A stretch of 64,000 nt of DNA, taken from assembly GCF_000350225.1 (NCBI RefSeq), contig NW_005179044.1, positions 1 through 64,000 on the forward strand. Reading direction: 5' to 3'. Within the stretch, counting starts at the first letter, position 1. Every line of letters starts with the position of its first letter. The notes below the pieces were generated by a model. It saw nothing but the letters and a program-made list of their open reading frames with translations, ran no database searches and was not told the DNA's origin. Positions 9,704 to 18,786 of this stretch are shown piece by piece. Origin of the DNA: Chondrus crispus (lineage: Eukaryota > Rhodophyta > Florideophyceae > Gigartinales > Gigartinaceae). The translations under genes were made by a program, and so were the position numbers.

Positions 9704-12700
9704 TCATAGAAACGGGCTTCGTCCCAAAAACTCGACAATTGTCGCGAACCCATCGCGAGAATTCTTCAGCATCGCGAAAAACTCTTCATGCTTCCTGTTC
9801 TTGTCCTGCAACGCCTGTCGCATGGAGACCATCGCGTCAAGCTCCGGTGCGCACTGGGGACATTCCTCACCCCACATCCCTGTCTTTCCCTCATTCGATA
9901 GCCCCGCCCCGACCCCTTCCCTTCCCACAAGCATCGCTGCAGACGCCCCACCCACCCCATTTCCAACTCCTACGGCCCCAGGCGCTAGACAGCTCACGTG
10001 GAAGGAGTGCTCGCAGAAGAAGTGCACAGCAGGGACAGAGACCACGTCCTCGCATGACGCGCACGTCGTCGGCTTGATCACGACGGTCTCCTCCCCCAGC
10101 CGTTTCGCCTCGCGTCGCAATTCCCGGATCTCCCCGTCCAGCTGCAGCCCGGCGTGCTCTGACACGGCAGCCTCCCGCTTGAGCCCTGCGGCGCATCGTT
10201 CGAAATATTCGCGCACAACACTCCATGGAGCGTCGGGGCAAGCCGACTCCACGAGCTCCACAATCTCCACTTGCGATAGCAACCCGCTGCGGTCTAGCGC
10301 CACCATCGCCTCGTCTACGAGATCTTGAGCGCTGCCGCGTTCCGAGCTGCCATCAGAGATAGTGCCGAGTATTTTCCCCATGCCGCCGTCCTCACCCACA
10401 TATTCCACCCCTGCGATAGGTGAAACGCGTCGAGGTGGGCTTGATGAGACCAACTCTAGATCCTCGCCGATGGCATCCCCCTCGCTTCCGTACCCTTCCT
10501 TTGCTGCAAGCGGTGCGTACAGGCGAATCAATTCCATCCACAGCCGCGGCTCTCTGTCCCCATGCCGCCTGCATGCGCGGAGAAGCGACGGGCCGTTTTT
10601 AGACATGCGTAGACTGACCCCCAGCTCCGTGTACATTCGTAGATGCTCATACAAATATTCGAGGCATGGATCATGCCCGTTTTGCTCAGCGATCTCTAGC
10701 GCCGCTCGAAGCTTAATTACCGACCGCCGGCTCTGTAGAATTTTCAAAGCTCGTCGCCCAATCGTCCCTCTTTCCCCAGTGTCGACCGAGCTTTCCAAAG
10801 TTGTGATTTGTTCTTCGGCTTTTACGCTGTCCTCATCACCACCCAAACTAGGGTGTCCATGCTCGGTACGCGATTTTTGTTGAGTTGTAAGTTTTCTTTT
10901 TGCCTGTAGCCGATCAGCCACATCAACGCATACAAGCGACTCAAAGAGAAGAATCCATGCCTTCGGCGCGTTTGCTTTGGTAATACCGCCGGGAGTGCCT
11001 AATACCCGTTCCAGTAGTACTGCCCGCCACGCTGGCATATCAATGAAGATCGGCAAAAACATGCTCAGCTGCAGCAGTGGTTTGGAACTACCGGGTGGCA
11101 TAGAAGCCGTGGAGCGGCATATCGCATCGCATAGATAATGCACAAATTTGACGGGTTCTTTCTCTAGTAGCCGACGACCGCAAGCCTTGATGACTTGCAG
11201 CGCTTCGACATCTTCTAAGGATCGCAACAGCGCCAATGCTTTCTCTGTTTCCCCGAGATCCTCCACGAGAGTGTGGGCGAGTTGTACATGTCTTCCACGC
11301 CGCCTTGAGACTCGTTCAGCAACTTTGAACAATCCTGCATCTCGACACAAAACAATCGCGGCATCAACCTGTTCTTCAGTCCAATCCACATCACTAAAAA
11401 CGTTAATGACGTATTCATCATTCGTCTTCTCTGTAGCATTGGAACCGAGAATAGCCCCTCTTGCCCTGTCATGACGGTAGCAAGTGATTAAAACCTTGGT
11501 GTGTGCGAAGGCTGCCCTACCAGCTGCATGCAACGCTTCTAGGTATAACCGGAGTCCGGAGCGTAACCCAGATTGCTCGACAAGACGGGTCACGACCCAG
11601 CTTGGTTCCACACCACCGCCAATAGTCTGAACGAGGTGCTCCGCAGCTTCGTCGTACCGGTTCTTACCCATGAGGTACTCCGCATACTGTCGGAGTGCTG
11701 ACGTTAACATGACATTCGACTTATTTGCATTTTCACCGCTTTCTGCCCTAGCGAGGGCGATAGCAGGGACGTGGAGCCCCCTCTTCAGTAGCATATTGAC
11801 ACGTTGTTGCAATGAGATTTCCGAGAGCTTCAATATAGAACCATCAGCAGAGCAAAGCATCGCATTGCGCGTATATGATGAATGCCCTTGAAAACAGCCA
11901 GTTAGTACCCCTTTTCCACGATAAGCGACAAGTTTGTTAACAACATCGTACGCAGTAATAGAACCCGGCTCAGTTGAATGAATGAGATAGTTTCCCATGC
12001 TAGATACCATCGCTTTCTGGCCCTCAGTCGGAAATGCAATGCAGGGACCCAATCCGTCACGATTAAAGAAGTACAATCCTTCTGCCCGAGCAACAACTAG
12101 TTCGGCAGAGTAGTCCAGAACTGTACAAAGTTTCCCGGTTGACGAGCCCATATTATCCAAGATCTCTCGTCGAAAGGCAACAGGCTTCGAGGCATCTTTC
12201 TCCGGGTCTACCACCGATACAATGACGACAACAGACACTTTAGAGACGCAATACAAAAGGGTTCCGCAGTAGCGCAAAAAAACAATAGGCTTTGCTTGAA
12301 TCATTTCGCCCGGCGCGGGCGCAACCCGTACACGCATTGCGCGTTCGCGGTAAATCTCGCCGTAGAGAATGGTAACCGAGGCATCCTCAAACCCGATAGC
12401 GATTTCTGAAATATCAGCAATGCCGAGCTTTGCATCCTTGACGGCAAGGACTTTTGGGCGCGAATCGCTTTGCAATCGATATACGGCTATACATTCCAAG
12501 CGATTTTCATCCGCGGGCACTGGGCGATTTCCATTTTGATAAGGGGAAGGGCCGTCTTCAATAGCGGAAGATGGAGGTATTGGTGACCTCGAAGTTTCCC
12601 TGACACGAAACTTCCATACTTTTAAGCAAGGGTTTCCATCATCGACACCAAGCGTGACGAGACTCGGCAGCACTCCGTCGCCATGTCTCACAAGGACAAG

Positions 12701-13066
12701 AGAAAAAACTGCTCCATCATGCGCCGAAAACGTGTAGTGTAGGGGAGGTGTGGTCTCGTGCAGGGAACGATACGAGCCAAGTGTGAGTGAAGGGTCGAGG
12801 GATGCGAGATGGAAGAGCTGTACGACGCCGCGAGGGAGCGCAAGTACGAAAGTCCCATCGATGGAGTCGTAGGATACAGCTCGTTCAGCAGCGGTTGCGA
12901 AGCGGCGGAGTACGCGTTGCTGTGAGGCGCGTTCGTGGTTGCGTTCTGCGGAGAGCGTGGGAAAGAGAGATACTTCGCCGAAGGAACTGGCGTCCTCACG
13001 TCCCGCAGTGGTGTCGAGAAGTGTCTCGACGGATAGGAAGCGAAATGGCTTCCATCGAAGGGACAT
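9704..13066 (-). CDS. VPS11: VPS11, class C core subunit of HOPS/CORVET
   Basis: Membrane-tethering subunit acting at the vacuole/lysosome and endosomes. The 1120-residue protein has an N-terminal beta-propeller (start MSLRWKPFRFLSVETL, like the WRRFxFF start of other VPS11s; SAHDGAVFSL and DDGNPCLKVWKF are typical propeller pieces). A long alpha-solenoid with a clathrin-repeat-like region follows (YAEYLMGKNRYDEAAEHLVQTIGG). The C-terminus is a RING-type domain (about 1002-1072) with CASC, C-x-H-x-F-H-x-x-C and CPQC. The last segment between the HxxC pair and CPQC is unusually long. ATG at 13066 matches the family; an in-frame ATG at 13207 would add 47 residues. Divergent from the pseudouridine synthase gene. 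Confidence 0.93.
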   Translation of the reverse strand: MSLRWKPFRFLSVETLLDTTAGREDASSFGEVSLFPTLSAERNHERASQQRVLRRFATAAERAVSYDSIDGTFVLALPRGVVQLFHLASLDPSLTLGSYRSLHETTPPLHYTFSAHDGAVFSLVLVRHGDGVLPSLVTLGVDDGNPCLKVWKFRVRETSRSPIPPSSAIEDGPSPYQNGNRPVPADENRLECIAVYRLQSDSRPKVLAVKDAKLGIADISEIAIGFEDASVTILYGEIYRERAMRVRVAPAPGEMIQAKPIVFLRYCGTLLYCVSKVSVVVIVSVVDPEKDASKPVAFRREILDNMGSSTGKLCTVLDYSAELVVARAEGLYFFNRDGLGPCIAFPTEGQKAMVSSMGNYLIHSTEPGSITAYDVVNKLVAYRGKGVLTGCFQGHSSYTRNAMLCSADGSILKLSEISLQQRVNMLLKRGLHVPAIALARAESGENANKSNVMLTSALRQYAEYLMGKNRYDEAAEHLVQTIGGGVEPSWVVTRLVEQSGLRSGLRLYLEALHAAGRAAFAHTKVLITCYRHDRARGAILGSNATEKTNDEYVINVFSDVDWTEEQVDAAIVLCRDAGLFKVAERVSRRRGRHVQLAHTLVEDLGETEKALALLRSLEDVEALQVIKACGRRLLEKEPVKFVHYLCDAICRSTASMPPGSSKPLLQLSMFLPIFIDMPAWRAVLLERVLGTPGGITKANAPKAWILLFESLVCVDVADRLQAKRKLTTQQKSRTEHGHPSLGGDEDSVKAEEQITTLESSVDTGERGTIGRRALKILQSRRSVIKLRAALEIAEQNGHDPCLEYLYEHLRMYTELGVSLRMSKNGPSLLRACRRHGDREPRLWMELIRLYAPLAAKEGYGSEGDAIGEDLELVSSSPPRRVSPIAGVEYVGEDGGMGKILGTISDGSSERGSAQDLVDEAMVALDRSGLLSQVEIVELVESACPDAPWSVVREYFERCAAGLKREAAVSEHAGLQLDGEIRELRREAKRLGEETVVIKPTTCASCEDVVSVPAVHFFCEHSFHVSCLAPGAVGVGNGVGGASAAMLVGREGVGAGLSNEGKTGMWGEECPQCAPELDAMVSMRQALQDKNRKHEEFFAMLKNSRDGFATIVEFLGRSPFL

Positions 13067-13607
13067 CGCGAAGCGCGAGGCGGGCGATGCGAAGAAGCCA
13101 GGCGCTGAAGGGGTTGGGGTGTAGAAACTAAAGAGAATGAAAGAGTCTGTTAAAGATGTGGCACACGTTTCAATCCCAGAGAGCTCTGTGAGAAGAAGAG
13201 CTGACATCCACTGCGATGGCCTTAATAGAATTCTAGCACAGTTCCAATAATGAATTTAGGGCGCATCGTCCTAACTTGCAACAGGGACATCTTTCTTTGA
13301 AAAAATAGAAGCACTTCTGCCGTATCACCAATTTATGCACTACCAGGGTAGATGCCCCAAGATCAACGTTTAGCGACCGCTACGTTCTGAGTCGGTCCTT
13401 CTTGATGGATAGCGTGATCAAGCATGCTAGGAGGTTGCTGCATCTCTGAATATGATCTGAAGCGCGCTGTCTTTCTCACTTGAGGACTATCTTGAAGAAC
13501 AAGAAGACTGCTCATGAAAGAAGCAACTCAAGAAATCGCTCGATCAATCGCTCAGTTTGCCCTTCTGCTATCGCTGGGCTCATCTGCATCTTGTCTCCCC
13601 TAGAAAA
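13067..13607. promoter_or_regulatory. divergent promoter region between VPS11 and the pseudouridine synthase
   Basis: 541 bp between two divergent start codons. No TATA box or repeated motif is obvious. Confidence 0.4.
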
Positions 13608-14807
13608 ATGCTGAGACAGCTTTCCGTCGTGCGGCGCTGCCTACGACTGCGCAACATCTACCAATCTCACCCCTCACTCCCGCACTTCAGGTACTGTGCC
13701 CAAGCAGCGAACGAGAGCACTCCCCCCCCTCCCACGCGCACCACCGATCTATCCTCGCCACGCCATTCTCCGCAGCCTCCTGCACCGACGATCGCTCCGA
13801 ACGTGAAGAATGTGAAATGGGAAGTTACAGCTGTAGACGACGGCTCCCGCCTTGATCGCTTCATTAAACGCCGTGCACCAGGAGTACCACCTGGACTCAT
13901 CCAACGTCTCATTCGCAAGCGCTCCATCATGGTGCAGTCAATCCCAGCAATCCGCAACGCACATCCGGTTCGAACTGGAGATGTCGTCACCTTCCCGGGG
14001 CACATAAAGCTGGGCCTATCTCGAGGGAAGAGAAAGCCGCAACCAGATGATATTTCCCTTGCAGAGTCGGCGATTGTGAAGCACTGGGTCTTACATCGGG
14101 ATGCACGATGTGTCGTTCTCAATAAGCCCGCAGGCTTGCCCACGCAGGGAGGCTCTTCAGTAGGTACCAGGCATTTGGAGGCTCTCTTGCCTGGCATTGG
14201 CGAGGGTAGGTACTGGCTTGTCCATCGTTTAGATAAGGAAGTCGGTGGCGCTATAGTTGTCGCACGCGATGTCGGAGCTGCAGGCTTGCTCGCAGAGCAT
14301 TTTCGAGGAAGGCTTGTCCGAAAGACATATTGGGCGTTGGTGGAGGGTTCCGTGAAAGACAAAACAGGCTTTATTGACCTCCCCATAGATGGGAAGAGAG
14401 CAAGGACTGACTACAGAGTAATCCAGAGCTTGGACAAAAAGTTTGTTTGGTTGGAACTCAGCCCTAGGACCGGAAGAAAGCATCAGCTGCGGATTCATTG
14501 CGCTGACGGCCTCGGGACCCCGATTGTAGGCGACGGCAAGTACGGACACGGCGGGCCCGAAGGTCTGGATGGGCAGAATGTAGATGGTGGGTTACTATCT
14601 CTCATGAATCCTGGGCTGCATTTGTTTTCAAGAGAGATACAGTTTCCAAAGTTAACACAGCATATGTCTGGCGGCGGGAAGCGATCAAAGAGGACAGCTG
14701 GGAGCGATGGAACTGGCTTTCCAACAATCACGGCTAGGGCTCCGCTTCCGCCGCACATGAAGGATACATGGAAACGATTTGGACTTGAAGAACACTTTGC
14801 GGCATGA
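13608..14807 (+). CDS. RluA-family RNA pseudouridine synthase, likely mitochondrial
   Basis: Isomerises uridine to pseudouridine in RNA. Residues 1-45 are rich in Arg, Leu and Ser with no acidic residues (MLRQLSVVRRCLRLRN), a good mitochondrial presequence. An S4-like RNA-binding region follows (DDGSRLDRFIKRRAPG...LIQRLIRKRSIMV), then the RluA catalytic domain: VVLNKPAGLPTQGG and the signature HRLDKEVGGAIVVAR with the catalytic Asp, later RTGRKHQLRIHC. 399 residues, similar to plant and animal organellar RluA proteins such as RPUSD4. ATG at 13608 chosen; the longer frame starts at TTG. The substrate RNA (mitochondrial rRNA or tRNA) is inferred. Confidence 0.87.
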   Translation: MLRQLSVVRRCLRLRNIYQSHPSLPHFRYCAQAANESTPPPPTRTTDLSSPRHSPQPPAPTIAPNVKNVKWEVTAVDDGSRLDRFIKRRAPGVPPGLIQRLIRKRSIMVQSIPAIRNAHPVRTGDVVTFPGHIKLGLSRGKRKPQPDDISLAESAIVKHWVLHRDARCVVLNKPAGLPTQGGSSVGTRHLEALLPGIGEGRYWLVHRLDKEVGGAIVVARDVGAAGLLAEHFRGRLVRKTYWALVEGSVKDKTGFIDLPIDGKRARTDYRVIQSLDKKFVWLELSPRTGRKHQLRIHCADGLGTPIVGDGKYGHGGPEGLDGQNVDGGLLSLMNPGLHLFSREIQFPKLTQHMSGGGKRSKRTAGSDGTGFPTITARAPLPPHMKDTWKRFGLEEHFAA

Positions 14808-15285
14808 TCACTTCGAGTGCATATTTTTCACGGTCGAGCCGCTCATCGCGTTCCTCGTGCACAAGGTCACAACCTTGACCCGTGAAGAACAGAAGAGCCG
14901 CTCAAAGAGCATTTAAAGATAAGGGTTGCATATGGAATTGCAGAACTTTCCTCTTTGGGTGTCTGGTGTCTCCTAGAGGGTACTTACAAGTTTTGTTCGT
15001 ACCCTGGCGGATGTCGCACTTCAGGGGTGCGATGCTTTAACAGCGAAAAGGCATTACCGCGTACGGACAAGAGAGCACTGGGTGAGGTTATCTCAAATCA
15101 TGTCAGAGCTTTTATCTTGAAGGACACCTCCGCGCCGGGCTGGGAGACGTCCCTCAATACCGGCTCTATTTTTGTCCACACAAGTACGAAACAAGAGCAT
15201 AACACCAGAATAGCTTAAAAGCAGGATGCCTACATTCGACGTATTGAAAAGTTAATGAACCAGCAATAAAGCCCTAGAACAAGCA
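14808..15285. other. intergenic between convergent genes
   Basis: 478 bp between the 3' ends of the pseudouridine synthase and kinase genes. Short spurious frames only. Confidence 0.5.
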
Positions 15286-16557
15286 TCACATATCATCCAT
15301 ATCGTCATCATATTCCGCCGGTTTCGGAGTAGGCTTCGGCTGAGTTAGTGCATGCGGAAGAGCGTTGGGGAGCGCTTCATTGCGGCCTTCATTGACAATC
15401 CACGGATGTTGAAGGGCCTCGACGGCTGACAAGCGCCTGTTAACATCAATGCAAATGAGCTTGGAAATAAAATCAATCGCCTCGTCACTGATGTATTGCC
15501 ACTGCGTCTTAGGGAATGAGTATTTGCCCCTTTGAATGGTATGTAGAACCGACTGGGTATGTGAGCCTTCAAAGGGCTTCCGACCAGACAGCATTTCGTA
15601 TGCGACGACGCCAAGGGACCAAAGGTCTGCCTTTGTGCCGTACGTTTCGCTAGTAACGACTTCGCGAGCGCAAAAGTAGGGCGTTCCGACCTTGGACTCG
15701 AGGACGCCCGATTCGAGAAAGTTGCTGAGCCCAAAATCTGCAAGCTTGGACGTAAAAGGCCATGTCTTTGCCGTGGTGAGGATGTTCTCCGGCTTGACGT
15801 CGCGATGGACGATGCCCTTTTCGTGGAGGTAGGCAAGGCCGAGAAGAATGTCTTTGATGATGACGGAAGCGGATTCCTCCGAAAAATGAATGGTCTTGGA
15901 AGACAAAACTTCATAAAGTGCGCCACCGGCCATGTATTCGAGGACGAAATAGAGCCTATCTTCGGCATCGAATAAATCGAACAAACGGACAACGTTTGGG
16001 TGATTGACTAATCTTAGAATGTTTAACTCACGCTGGATGAGCGTCTTGCTCCTTTGTTCCTTGCTCTCCTTCTTAATAACCTTAACGGCGAACTTTTCCT
16101 TTGTCCTCCTATCCTTTGCCATGACAACCTTTCCAAAGTGCCCCTCCCCAATGGCCCTGACAAAAACGTAATAATGCTTGATATTCCTCTCACTGGCATA
16201 CCTGAGGGTTTCGTACCAATCATTATACTGTTCCTCGCTATCTGCGGCAAACTCCTCCGACCCAGCCCAGGTTCGAATCTCAATTTCAAGTTTATCTGGG
16301 TGTGCGAGCACCTCGGTGTTCTGCAAGGCGAGTTCCCACTCGGGCCTGGTGTCCTCCTTCTGCCGGAAGCATTTGAGGTTGGAGCCACGGACGACGAGGT
16401 AGCGGTACTTTTTATGCACGCCGAAGATGGGGTTGCTGCGTAGAATGCTGGCCTTCTTCGGAAGGTATCCTTCCTTCTCTGTGTATTTGCCGTAGCGCAT
16501 CTCCGGGCGCGGATTCGACGACGTCGCCATCGATGAGCTGGAAGGGATGACGTCCAT
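15286..16557 (-). CDS. PH-domain serine/threonine protein kinase (CAMK-like)
   Basis: 423-residue kinase. A pleckstrin-homology domain (about 22-115: KEGYLPKKASILR...KKYRYLVVRGSNLKCF...EEQYNDWYETLRYA) probably binds phosphoinositides or proteins. The kinase domain (about 130-385) has the Gly loop GEGHFGKV, Lys in FAVKVIKK, HRDVKPEN, and ADFG followed by LSN. The activation segment ends GTPYFCAREVV, so the APE motif reads ARE. Later elements DLWSLGVVAYEMLSG and R in RRLSAVEALQHPW are normal. The tail is short and acidic (EYDDDMDDM). Kinase style is CaMK/CDPK-like without EF hands. ATG at 16557; the longer frame starts TTG. Divergent from TOM40. Confidence 0.88.
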   Translation of the reverse strand: MDVIPSSSSMATSSNPRPEMRYGKYTEKEGYLPKKASILRSNPIFGVHKKYRYLVVRGSNLKCFRQKEDTRPEWELALQNTEVLAHPDKLEIEIRTWAGSEEFAADSEEQYNDWYETLRYASERNIKHYYVFVRAIGEGHFGKVVMAKDRRTKEKFAVKVIKKESKEQRSKTLIQRELNILRLVNHPNVVRLFDLFDAEDRLYFVLEYMAGGALYEVLSSKTIHFSEESASVIIKDILLGLAYLHEKGIVHRDVKPENILTTAKTWPFTSKLADFGLSNFLESGVLESKVGTPYFCAREVVTSETYGTKADLWSLGVVAYEMLSGRKPFEGSHTQSVLHTIQRGKYSFPKTQWQYISDEAIDFISKLICIDVNRRLSAVEALQHPWIVNEGRNEALPNALPHALTQPKPTPKPAEYDDDMDDM

Positions 16558-17331
16558 GTGGGATTGTTTTCTGGGCCGCGTTGGCAATTCTGCAAGAAGA
16601 AGCTGCTAAACCTCGACGCTACGCAGTACAAGAGGCTGATGCGCAGCGACTGGGCAAAAGGTGGCGCAGAGTGTTACCTCTCCTTGTTCGTCGACGCAGC
16701 CTCCTTTTAACACATACAAAAATAAACAGTGGCCTCGTTTGGTAACAATTGGGCTGGGGGACAGAGAAGGGAGCGAGATTGTAAGTTGAGGTCGTTCTGA
16801 GGGCTGGAGGTTGTGCAGTCTTGTAGGACAGGGGATGTGTTCCAAGGAAATGGAGCAGAAGCGCATAGAGCCTGGACGAGGAGTACAGTTGCCTTAACGG
16901 GCCGAATGGCGTCATAATACATACCGTACTGCTGTACTGCTGTACGGAACTGGGCTGTCCAGCCCTTGTTGCCTGGAGAGGTCAGGAGTCTGGAGGGCGT
17001 ACTGAATACGCCACCGGGGCAACCCGAACCCCTATCTTCTCTCACCTCATGGGCAACCTACACGCCCAATCAAATTGCACTCATCGCATGCCATTACAGA
17101 ACGCACCGCATACAACACGTGTTCGCACGTGTCACACGTGTACGCACGTGTAACCTCTTCCCTTTCTGTAATGCCGACCGTGCTGTAAAGTGCCCGTCCT
17201 GCATCCCTCACCGTGAGAGCAGTGGGATCAGGGGCCCTCCCATGATCGCATCGTCGTCGCCCTTTGCAACCAATTTTCCGCTGCTCACACAGCGCCCCAC
17301 CCGCCCCTCTCGTCGCGATCCTGTCTCCACC
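16558..17331. promoter_or_regulatory. divergent promoter region between kinase and TOM40 genes
   Basis: 774 bp. Contains an imperfect repeat TACTGCTGTACTGCTGTAC at about 16927-16945 and the four-copy CACGTG array described separately. No firm TATA box. Confidence 0.5.
17116..17150. promoter_or_regulatory. four helically phased CACGTG boxes upstream of TOM40
   Basis: Perfect CACGTG palindromes at 17116, 17126, 17135 and 17145, with starts 10, 9 and 10 bp apart, ending about 180 bp before the TOM40 ATG. CACGTG is the core bound by bHLH and bZIP factors. One-turn spacing would put all sites on the same DNA face. Confidence 0.7.
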
Positions 17332-18381
17332 ATGGGCGCCTCCTACTCCCGCGCCGACGCCTCCCCCTCGCCCGCGGCAGCAGCGGCGGCCGAAGCGGCG
17401 GCCGACGCCGCGGCCGCTGCGGAGGCCACGCCAGAAACCACGCCGAAGCCGTCCGCCCCGACCGGCGCCTTCGCGGCGGGCCTGTCCGCGGCCAGCCTTT
17501 CCAAGGCGCCCGCGCCGGGCGCGGCCAGCCCGTGGTGGCGCAACTTCGAGCGCTCCGAGCTGCCCAACCCGGGCAGCTACGACGAGCTGTCGCAGGACGC
17601 CACGCTCATCCTGCGCCCCAACGTAGTCGAGGGCATGATGTTCAACTTCACGGCCCCGCTGTCCGAGTCGCAGATGCTGGGCGCGGCCGTCGAGATGGGG
17701 CAGAGGGATCGCGACGGCCAGTTTGCCCTGCTGGCCAATTACTTCTCGCAGCGCCTCGTCTGCATCTCGCGCACCACCCCGGCCGACGGCCAGATCCACA
17801 CCCGCGTCTTCATCAACCACACACCCCGCCTCACGTCCAAGATCGTCGCAGATATCTCCGCTGACGACGAGGCGCGCAAGGGCTCGTGGGACCTCGACTA
17901 CCGCGGCATGGACCATTGCGCACAGCTCAAAGTCGCGTCCGGCCCGGTCGTCGCCGCTTCGTACTTGCAGTCGGTCGCGCCGTGGCTCGCGCTGGGGGGA
18001 GAGGGCTTTGTGCAGGTCAAGTCGCAGTTTTCGGCGATGACCCTCGCAGCAAAATTCATGAGGGGCAAGGACCAGGCCACCCTGTCCGTCGCCAGCTTCG
18101 GCCCGATCGTCGCGAATTACGTTCATAGGGTTAGTCCGAAGGTTGCGTTTGCGACAGAGTTGTTCGTCGATGCGAGGTCGAGGGGGTCACACGTTTCGTG
18201 TGGATACCGCTTCGATCTCAAGTCGGCCACGGTTGTGGGGCTTATCGACTCGTCGGGAAAGGTGGCAGCGACGTTGGAAGAGAAGATTAACCCTGCCCTT
18301 GTTTTGACACTTTCAGGAGAGCTTGATCATGCAAAAGAAGAGTACAAGTTTGGCTTTGGAGTGAATATCGGCGGTGGATGA
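17332..18381 (+). CDS. TOM40: TOM40, mitochondrial outer-membrane import channel
   Basis: Beta-barrel pore of the TOM complex through which nearly all mitochondrial precursors enter. The 349-residue product starts with an Ala/Pro-rich segment (about 1-65). NPGSYDELSQDATLILRPN and VVEGMMFNFTAPLSESQ then match the conserved start of the Tom40 barrel. The rest is a series of alternating beta-strands ending GFGVNIGGG, typical of a porin-3 C-terminus. The ATG at 17332 has context CCACCATGG; the frame is open upstream but that sequence reads through the promoter. VDAC is the alternative member of the fold; the N-terminal motif favours TOM40. Confidence 0.85.
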   Translation: MGASYSRADASPSPAAAAAAEAAADAAAAAEATPETTPKPSAPTGAFAAGLSAASLSKAPAPGAASPWWRNFERSELPNPGSYDELSQDATLILRPNVVEGMMFNFTAPLSESQMLGAAVEMGQRDRDGQFALLANYFSQRLVCISRTTPADGQIHTRVFINHTPRLTSKIVADISADDEARKGSWDLDYRGMDHCAQLKVASGPVVAASYLQSVAPWLALGGEGFVQVKSQFSAMTLAAKFMRGKDQATLSVASFGPIVANYVHRVSPKVAFATELFVDARSRGSHVSCGYRFDLKSATVVGLIDSSGKVAATLEEKINPALVLTLSGELDHAKEEYKFGFGVNIGGG

Positions 18382-18786
18382 ATAGTGCAAACCACGGGCG
18401 GCGACACAGTTTTGACAGACAAATTACGTCCAACGGTCGATATGGGACAGTTGCGGTTGTACGGATCCTACGCGTTTTCACGGTACTCTCGACTAATTCT
18501 GTGTGATCCCATAGACCGAAATGCATGCCTCACCTCGGCTCCTATACCCAGATTTTACAAAACTATAAATGGTTACACAAGAAGTGCTCCTATCGACCGA
18601 AGCTATCTATCGTCTTCGATCTGGCCCGCAATGTAAATTCCCCGACATGATGTATTTTAAAGCGTGAGCGAACAGATGCCCGTCCGCATTTTTATTGTTT
18701 ATCCTGTCCTACTGATCCAAGTGAGGGCCGTTCAATTATGCAATCTCCTGTAGCAACATTAATCGAACCGCGCGTTTACCCAAGCG
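18382..18786. other. intergenic between convergent TOM40 and NBS1
   Basis: 405 bp. No gene or clear terminator structure seen. Confidence 0.5.

Noticed and set aside
17047-18126. 359-codon minus-strand frame
   Set aside because: Antisense of TOM40 and its promoter, GC-rich composition.
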